Source: Krasilnikovia cinnamomea
GTDB lineage: Bacteria; Actinomycetota; Actinomycetes; Mycobacteriales; Micromonosporaceae
DNA length: 64,000 nt
Direction of reading: 5' to 3'
Assembly: GCF_004217545.1 (NCBI RefSeq)
Contig: NZ_SHKY01000001.1
Span: 558,001-622,000, forward strand
Position numbers and translations under genes: made by a program
Notes under the pieces: model-generated
Seen by the model: the letters and a program-made list of their open reading frames with translations, nothing else
Told to the model about the DNA's origin: nothing
Database searches by the model: none
Shown here: positions 58,873 to 64,000 of the stretch, one piece after another
Numbering within the stretch: position 1 is the first letter of the stretch
Layout of the letters: every line of letters starts with the position of its first letter

Positions 58873-59756
58873 GGCGCGCCGTCTCCGTGCGGGGCGAGGT
58901 CAGCGAGGCTGACCCGCCCGGGGTGTCCGGCGACCCGCCACACCGGCCCCACCGGGCCGGTGTCGGCCGCGTGGTCGGCGGCGGCGGTCGCCACGGTCAC
59001 CGCGTCGGGCACCCCGGTGCGGGTGAGGTAGGCGTGGAAGTTCAGCTCCCGGGCGCCGGTGGGGAACCAGAACAGCACCGGATACGCCCACGACGGCGGC
59101 AACGCCGCGTAGCCGGTCAGCTTGCCTGCCACCCGCGACAGGGTTTCGGTGCCGAGGTCGGCCTCCAACCAGAACGGCACCGCCCGCGTCCCGGCCACCC
59201 ACACGCCGTGACCGTCCGGGCGGACCACCGCGCCAACCTGTTCGCGGCATCGGGCCTCGTTCCACCACCGCCGCAACCGGGTACCGCCGTGGGTGCGGGC
59301 GTGCCCGGTCAGCGCCACGAAGAACCCGTTGACGGTCACCAGGTGCGGCAATGTCGGAGACATGGCGACTCGGGCGGTGGCGTCGCGCACGGTGGCCGGG
59401 CGGGGCAGCGTGTCACCGCGTCCGGCCGCCAGGATCGCCGCGCCGACCGGGCCGAGGCACCACCGCCAGGACTGCGAGCCGGGCCGCGTGTAGTGGCGGA
59501 ACCGGTCGAGGATCTCGCGGGTGTAGAGCTGGCCCAGGCGGATGCGGGTCCGGGCCAGGGAGGTGAAGGCGAGGGTGTGGATCTGCTCGGTGGTGAAGGT
59601 CTTGTGCGCATCGAGCAGGTCGAGCAGGAGCCGGTCTCGGGGGGTGAGTCTGGTGAGTTCGCCGGCCACGACGGACGCCGTCAGGCGGGCACCGGTAGGG
59701 GCAGAGCGGGCAGTGCTGGTAGGAGTGGTATCTCTTATCGGTCGGTTCCGTTCCAC
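58860..59756 (-). CDS. Replication-relaxation family protein
   Basis: 298 residues from GTG 59756. LTPRDRLLLDLLDAHKTFTT EQIHTLAFTSLARTRIRLGQ LY is the N-terminal winged helix typical of this actinobacterial family, and WCLGPVGAAILAAG, then VNGFFVALTGHARTHGG and LEADLGTETLSRVAGKL TGY form the nuclease-like middle with a conserved E-x-D. Proteins of this type accompany conjugative elements and are thought to act in DNA processing for transfer or replication. It overlaps the coupling ATPase gene by 22 bases. Confidence 0.82.
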   Translation of the reverse strand: MERNRPIRDTTPTSTARSAPTGARLTASVVAGELTRLTPRDRLLLDLLDAHKTFTTEQIHTLAFTSLARTRIRLGQLYTREILDRFRHYTRPGSQSWRWCLGPVGAAILAAGRGDTLPRPATVRDATARVAMSPTLPHLVTVNGFFVALTGHARTHGGTRLRRWWNEARCREQVGAVVRPDGHGVWVAGTRAVPFWLEADLGTETLSRVAGKLTGYAALPPSWAYPVLFWFPTGARELNFHAYLTRTGVPDAVTVATAAADHAADTGPVGPVWRVAGHPGRVSLADLAPHGDGAPWDG

Positions 59757-61348
59757 CAGTCCTCCACAGGGCTCGTGACGTGCGCGTATGACGTGTCATA
59801 GGGGGCGTGTTCACCGGCGTTTCCGTCGTCGTGAGCCGCCTCGTGAGCCGCCTCGTGAGCCGTCATCTGAGGGGTCACCAGTGACCGCTCGGGGTGCAGC
59901 GCGAAGTTGTTCGGCTCCGACGGCGCAGGCACCATCACCGGGGCGGGCTGCTCCTGCTCCGGGTCGGCCGGCGCCGTGTTGGCCGCGCCGAGCAGCTCCC
60001 GGCGGGTCTTGCGGGACAGGCCGGTGTGCTCCCGCGCCGCCCGGCGCAGGACCTCGGCGCGGCCCTTGATCGGCGGCGGTGGGGGCTCGGTGTCGGCGGT
60101 GGCCGGTGGCACCACTCGGCCGTTCGCCACGGGTCGCAGGACGATTTCGTAGCCGCCGAGGCGGATCAGATCCCCGTCGTCCAGGTACGGGCGCAGGTGG
60201 CGGGCCTGGTCGATGGCGTCGCGCGGCGCGAGGGCGAAGTACACCTTGTTGCGGGCGTTGGCGTCGATCGCCTCGGCCATCTCTCCGGACAGCTGGCCCA
60301 GGTACTGGTGTGCAAGGACGAACGAGGTGTGCAGGCCGCGGGCCTCTGCGAGGGCGTCATCGATGCCGATGGGCAGGTGCAGGAAGTTGTGGCACTCGTC
60401 TAGCACGACCATGCAGTCCGGGCGTTGGTTCTCCGGGATGCGGGCGCGGGCGGTGGTGGCCTGCCACAACCCCGCCAGCAGCAGGGAGCCGATGAGCCGG
60501 GTGCCGTCCTCACCGATGACACCCTTGGGCAGCCGGGCCAGTAGCACGCCGCCGTCGAGGATCTCGGCGAAGGAGAACGTCGTGGCCGGCATCCCGAACA
60601 GCGACTGCGCCATGGGATGCGCGAGCACCAGCCGGAGCCGGGACAACAGCGGCGCGACCAGTCCCGCGCGCTGCCCAGCGGGAAGGGCGTCGAAGCCTTC
60701 CCAGAAGTCGCCGAGGGTGTTGCCCTCCCACGCGTTCAAGCCCCGCACGACGGCTTTCACGCGCTCGGCCCGCCACTTCGGATCGGACAGCAGCCGCGGC
60801 AACTGGGCCAGGGTCGCGCCGGGCAGGTGGGCGAGGGTGAGCAGGCCGTGGTAGCAGATGTCGGCGGAGCGGTGGCCCCACCAGCGCGCCCACACCTTCG
60901 ACATGACGGCGGTGAGATTCGCGGCCACGTCGTGCGGGGTACCGCCGTGCACGGCCGGGTCGAGCAGGTTGATCGCCGGTGGGGCCTTGCCCTCGTCCGG
61001 GTCGATCAACACCAACCGATCCCCGGCGGACCCGGGCATCCGGTCGAGCAGATCCCGGATCAGATCGCCCTTGGCCGGGTCGAACGCGGCCACGCCCCTG
61101 CCCGCCTCGATGTCGTCGAGGATCATGTTCATCAGCAGGGTGGTCTTGCCGGTGCCGGTAGGGCCGAGCGCGTGCACGTGGTAGCGGCAGTCGGTCAGCG
61201 AGATCCCGATCCTCGTGCGGGGGCCGGCGTTCGCGACACCGATCACCTTCCCGCCCAGGCCGTAGCGCTCATCGAGCGGAACGAGGTTGAGGCGGCGACC
61301 CTCCGGGCGAGGGCCCGCCGAGGCGGTCTGGTCGTGGTTGGGGGTCAC
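59735..61348 (-). CDS. Type IV coupling-protein-like conjugal ATPase
   Basis: 537 residues from GTG 61348 (GTGA overlap with the upstream gene). Walker A LGPTGTGKTTLLMNMILDD, GVAAFDPAKGDLIRDLL, Walker B CMVVLDECHNFLHLP, and the QYLGQLSGEMAEAIDANARN KV motif match TraG/TraD/TcpA-type ATPases of actinobacterial T4SS. It has no clear membrane segment, so it probably works with a membrane partner. The C-terminus contains a repeated HEAA (12-bp unit GTGAGCCGCCTC, 59831-59860). Confidence 0.9.
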   Translation of the reverse strand: MTPNHDQTASAGPRPEGRRLNLVPLDERYGLGGKVIGVANAGPRTRIGISLTDCRYHVHALGPTGTGKTTLLMNMILDDIEAGRGVAAFDPAKGDLIRDLLDRMPGSAGDRLVLIDPDEGKAPPAINLLDPAVHGGTPHDVAANLTAVMSKVWARWWGHRSADICYHGLLTLAHLPGATLAQLPRLLSDPKWRAERVKAVVRGLNAWEGNTLGDFWEGFDALPAGQRAGLVAPLLSRLRLVLAHPMAQSLFGMPATTFSFAEILDGGVLLARLPKGVIGEDGTRLIGSLLLAGLWQATTARARIPENQRPDCMVVLDECHNFLHLPIGIDDALAEARGLHTSFVLAHQYLGQLSGEMAEAIDANARNKVYFALAPRDAIDQARHLRPYLDDGDLIRLGGYEIVLRPVANGRVVPPATADTEPPPPPIKGRAEVLRRAAREHTGLSRKTRRELLGAANTAPADPEQEQPAPVMVPAPSEPNNFALHPERSLVTPQMTAHEAAHEAAHDDGNAGEHAPYDTSYAHVTSPVEDWWNGTDR

Positions 61349-62775
61349 GGGGCGCTCCACACTGCAGACGGTTCGTCGGTGTCGTCATCGGGCTTCGCCC
61401 GCTCGTCCGGCTTCGGCGCGATGGCCTGGCGGTGGCCTGCCATCTCCTGACCGGAGGTCCGGGTGGTGGTGCGGAAGACGTCGCGGCTGCCGGGACGGCG
61501 CCGGGACGCGGCGGACGGCAGGCCGTAGGCGGCCGGTTCGGCGGGCAGCCCGGCCAGCGCGGCGGCCTCGCCGACGGCGGCGAGGCTCATCCGATCCTCG
61601 GGCACCCAGCGCTGGGCCGCCGCGGTGGTGCCGCCTCGCAGCCGCCGGCGGGTGAAGTGCGCCGACAGCAGCCCGAACCCGCTAGTGATGTCGGCGGCGG
61701 CCGACAGCGCGGCGGCCTTGGTCGGTCCGGCGCCGGTGGCGTAGACGGCGACGAGCAGGTGCGGGGCGGCGCTGAGCTTGCCGCGCGCCTGCCGCGCCAG
61801 CTCCGCCAGGTACGGGTCGGTCCGGCCGGACGCGTTCCGGCGCGGGCCTGGGCCGGGGCTGAGCAGATTGAGCGTCGCCAGAATCCCGGCACGGAGTGCC
61901 TCGGCGAGCAGACCGACGGCACGGCTGGCGCCTCGGGTCTTGCGGGCGCGTTCGGGGCGGGTGGTGGCCCGGCGCAGCATCCGCATCCGGTGCGCCGGTG
62001 CCCGCCCGATGTGGACTTGCAATAGGCCACCGCCCGTGCGCCCGGCCGAAGCCAGCCCGTCGAAGACGGCGCGCAGCCGGTCGTCCTCCGGACTGGAGGT
62101 GTCCACCCGACGTGTCGTCGAGGGCAGGTCTTCAACGAGGGGCAGCCAGTCCGGCTGCGTGGGTAGCAGGGCGAGGGTGGTGGCGATTCCGCCCCGCACG
62201 ACCGGCGGGGCGGCGTGTTCGGCGCGTACACCGGGCCAGGCCCGCTGGAGCAGCCGTAGTACGGCGGTCGGGTTCACCCCGGGCGGTAGCCAGAGTCCGG
62301 CGCGCATCCCGTGCGGGTCGGCCTGGACCTCCCACACGATCCGGGCCGGGCGCAGCGCCCACCGCGACGGTGCCGGAAGCGCCGTGGCCAGCAGCCGCCA
62401 CAACCCGACGGTTGCGGCCGGTGTCGCGGTGACCGGCGGAATGATCTGCAACCACCGCGCCCGCCCCGCGTGGGCGCGCCACACCCGGCGCCGCCACACC
62501 CGCCACACCACAGTGAACGTGACCAGCACGGCGATGACGGCGAGGAACAGCGGCCACCGGACACGGACGAACTCGACCACCGCGGCGGGGGCCTTCGGTC
62601 CCCAGGTCCCGCACAACAGTTCCCCGAGCACGCCGTCGGGCGTCCCGGCCTGGCCGGGCACACACCCGGCCGATGGCGACGGCGACGGCTCTGCCAGCAA
62701 CGAGGGGTGTGACAGCGGGACCGAGAGGTGTGACAGCGGGAGGAAGGGGTGTGACAACGTGGAGATAAGCGACAT
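61345..62775 (-). CDS. Membrane protein of the conjugation apparatus
   Basis: 476 residues from ATG 62775. A short N-terminal tail carries a 7-residue repeat (PLSHPF, PLSHLSV, PLSHPSL; 21-bp DNA units at about 62703-62757). A membrane helix follows (WPLFLAVIAVLVTFTVVWRV), then a large soluble domain (WEVQADPHGMRAGLWLPPGV, RAWPGVRAEHAAPPVVRGGI). It lies between VirB4 and the coupling protein, so it could link the two. I do not recognise a named family; from memory the PrgI/VirB-type channel proteins of actinobacteria are similarly placed. Confidence 0.65.
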   Translation of the reverse strand: MSLISTLSHPFLPLSHLSVPLSHPSLLAEPSPSPSAGCVPGQAGTPDGVLGELLCGTWGPKAPAAVVEFVRVRWPLFLAVIAVLVTFTVVWRVWRRRVWRAHAGRARWLQIIPPVTATPAATVGLWRLLATALPAPSRWALRPARIVWEVQADPHGMRAGLWLPPGVNPTAVLRLLQRAWPGVRAEHAAPPVVRGGIATTLALLPTQPDWLPLVEDLPSTTRRVDTSSPEDDRLRAVFDGLASAGRTGGGLLQVHIGRAPAHRMRMLRRATTRPERARKTRGASRAVGLLAEALRAGILATLNLLSPGPGPRRNASGRTDPYLAELARQARGKLSAAPHLLVAVYATGAGPTKAAALSAAADITSGFGLLSAHFTRRRLRGGTTAAAQRWVPEDRMSLAAVGEAAALAGLPAEPAAYGLPSAASRRRPGSRDVFRTTTRTSGQEMAGHRQAIAPKPDERAKPDDDTDEPSAVWSAP

Positions 62776-62800
62776 GATGGGCTCCGATGCGGCAAAGGGG

Positions 62801-64000
62801 CTATCGGCGGGTGGCGGCCGGACCGGTGACGACAAGCTCGTGCTCCACGTCGGAGGCCAGGCTGTGAAACGCCACCCGCGAAGATCCACTAGCCAAGAGC
62901 GCATCTCCGCGTGAACTGGACAGCAGGAACGCCCGCTCGCCGTCGGTGAGCCCGAACGCGTCGGTGACGGCGTCGATGGCCTGCGTTGCCTGCCGCAGCA
63001 GCACCTGCGTGGCCGCGTTCGAGACGACCGCCCGGCCGACCTCGGTCGCGAGCACGTCGGCGGCGTCCTGCGTAATCACGGACAGCCCGGCGCCGTACTT
63101 ACGGGCGGACTTAGACAGCCGGAACAGGAACTGCGCGCCGAGCCCGGCGCGGAGCATCAGCCACGCCTCGTCCACCAGCACCAGCCGCCGGACCTCCGGC
63201 CGCGACTCGGCGACAGCGCGGCGGTTGGCGGTGCTGACGGTGCGCCAGATCGCATCGAGGATCAGCAGCGTCCCGACCGGCTTCAGCTCATCCGGCAGGT
63301 CTTTGATCGCGTAGACGACGAGGTGGCCTTCGGCGGGCGTGGTGGTGGGACCGTCGAACAGGCCCTTGAAGCTGCCAGCCACGTACGGGTGCAACCGGGC
63401 CGCGAGGGTGCGCCCGGCGTCGCCCGCCTCGGTGAGGGCTTCGGCGAGGTCGGCCAGCAGCGGGGCCGGGCGCCGCCAGGTGCGCGGGTCGCTGGTGATG
63501 CCCTTGCCCCGGTACGCGGCCAGCACCGCGACGTCGAGGGCGGCGGCCTCCTGCGGCGGGATCTGGCCGGTGCCGGTCAGCACGGCGACGAAGGTTTGCA
63601 GGAACAGCGCCCGCCGCACGAGGGCGTCGTCGCCGTCCCCGGCCGACAGATCGAGGGGGTTGATCCGCACCCCGGGGGTGCCGGGCCGGATGATCGTCCC
63701 GCCGACCGCCTCGGCCAGGCGCAGGTATTCGTCTTCGGGGTCGATGACGAACGCCTCGACACCGAGGTACAGGTTGCGGAGCAGGTCGAGTTTGGCGAGG
63801 TAGGACTTGCCCTCACCGGAGCGGGCGAGGATGACGGAGTTGTAGTTCGACTGCGCCCACCGGTCCCACACCACCACCCCCGGCGAGTGCAGGTTCAGCC
63901 CGTACAGCACGCCCATCCCGGTGTCCCCGGCCGTGGTGGGCAGGTCCGGCGACGTGAACGGGAACGCGGCGGCGAGGGCGTCGGTGTCGAACACCCGCTT
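62801..64000 (-). CDS. VirB4-like conjugal transfer ATPase (5' end beyond the window)
   Basis: The visible part is about 397 residues; the frame is open past base 64000. Walker A ILARSGEGKSYLAKLDLLRN, DPEDEYLRLAEAVGG, Walker B LVLVDEAWLMLR, SVITQDAADVLA and a C-terminal NAATQVLLRQA follow the order of VirB4/TraE ATPases, which power substrate transfer through a type IV channel. The next gene downstream starts 25 bases after its stop. The start within the window is not known; the visible MFDTDALAAAFPF is most likely internal. Confidence 0.9.
   Translation of the reverse strand, partial: KRVFDTDALAAAFPFTSPDLPTTAGDTGMGVLYGLNLHSPGVVVWDRWAQSNYNSVILARSGEGKSYLAKLDLLRNLYLGVEAFVIDPEDEYLRLAEAVGGTIIRPGTPGVRINPLDLSAGDGDDALVRRALFLQTFVAVLTGTGQIPPQEAAALDVAVLAAYRGKGITSDPRTWRRPAPLLADLAEALTEAGDAGRTLAARLHPYVAGSFKGLFDGPTTTPAEGHLVVYAIKDLPDELKPVGTLLILDAIWRTVSTANRRAVAESRPEVRRLVLVDEAWLMLRAGLGAQFLFRLSKSARKYGAGLSVITQDAADVLATEVGRAVVSNAATQVLLRQATQAIDAVTDAFGLTDGERAFLLSSSRGDALLASGSSRVAFHSLASDVEHELVVTGPAATRR

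Noticed and set aside
1..64000. CRISPR arrays, rRNA and tRNA genes
   Set aside because: No regularly spaced repeats of CRISPR type, no rRNA motifs and no convincing cloverleaf were seen on reading; a tRNAscan run would be needed to exclude a tRNA firmly.

Overview
The window is high-GC DNA with GTG and ATG starts, GGAGG ribosome sites and many 4-base ATGA/GTGA gene overlaps. The gene families (DUF1023 hydrolases, ESX-like small proteins, Tad pili, DUF2637 and replication-relaxation proteins of actinobacterial integrative elements) point to an actinomycete, most likely of the Micromonosporaceae. That family placement is inference.

1-8.3 kb is chromosome-like and partly decayed: a truncated secreted protein, relics of an M1 peptidase and an MFS transporter, a PIG-V-like mannosyltransferase, a three-gene ESX-like/DUF1023/lipoprotein operon, a crippled 794-bp IS5-type element, and DUF2625, PPOX and AlpA-like genes. 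8.5-12.8 kb is a tightly coupled minus-strand operon: two small unknown proteins, a radical SAM enzyme, two DEDD-exonuclease-like proteins, a P-loop nucleotide-kinase-like protein and a Nudix hydrolase. 12.9-17.4 kb holds two GNAT acetyltransferases around a 1043-residue fusion of an HTH, a NACHT-like ATPase, HEAT repeats and a TIM barrel of the hexulose-phosphate-synthase/OMP-decarboxylase type.

17.7-35.6 kb is a Tad/Flp pilus locus: prepilin peptidase, two winged-helix regulators, an array of GTAC palindromes, a lipoprotein, a secreted protein, an SAF protein, CpaE-, TadA-, TadB- and TadC-like proteins, a pilin, TadE/TadG-like proteins, a LysM-BTAD membrane protein and a DUF2637 protein. 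A minus-strand recombinase module (26.6-30.4 kb) interrupts it.

35.7-49.4 kb is a cargo region with short related sequences at both ends (35.63 and 49.43 kb). It contains decayed genes, a three-gene operon (membrane protein; a 1535-residue protein with two HATPase and two phosphoribosyltransferase-like segments; a response regulator fused to an APH-like kinase) and a 1391-residue sacsin/HSP90-ATPase protein ending in a DUF3883 nuclease-like domain. Both look like defence or stress-signalling systems, by inference.

49.4-64 kb is the minus-strand core of an integrative conjugative element: regulators and small accessory proteins, DUF932, NlpC/P60 hydrolase, replication-relaxation protein, coupling ATPase, a membrane protein and a VirB4-like ATPase cut by the window end. 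Several genes carry frameshifts at short poly-C runs, which may be mutations or assembly errors. I saw no convincing tRNA, rRNA or CRISPR array.
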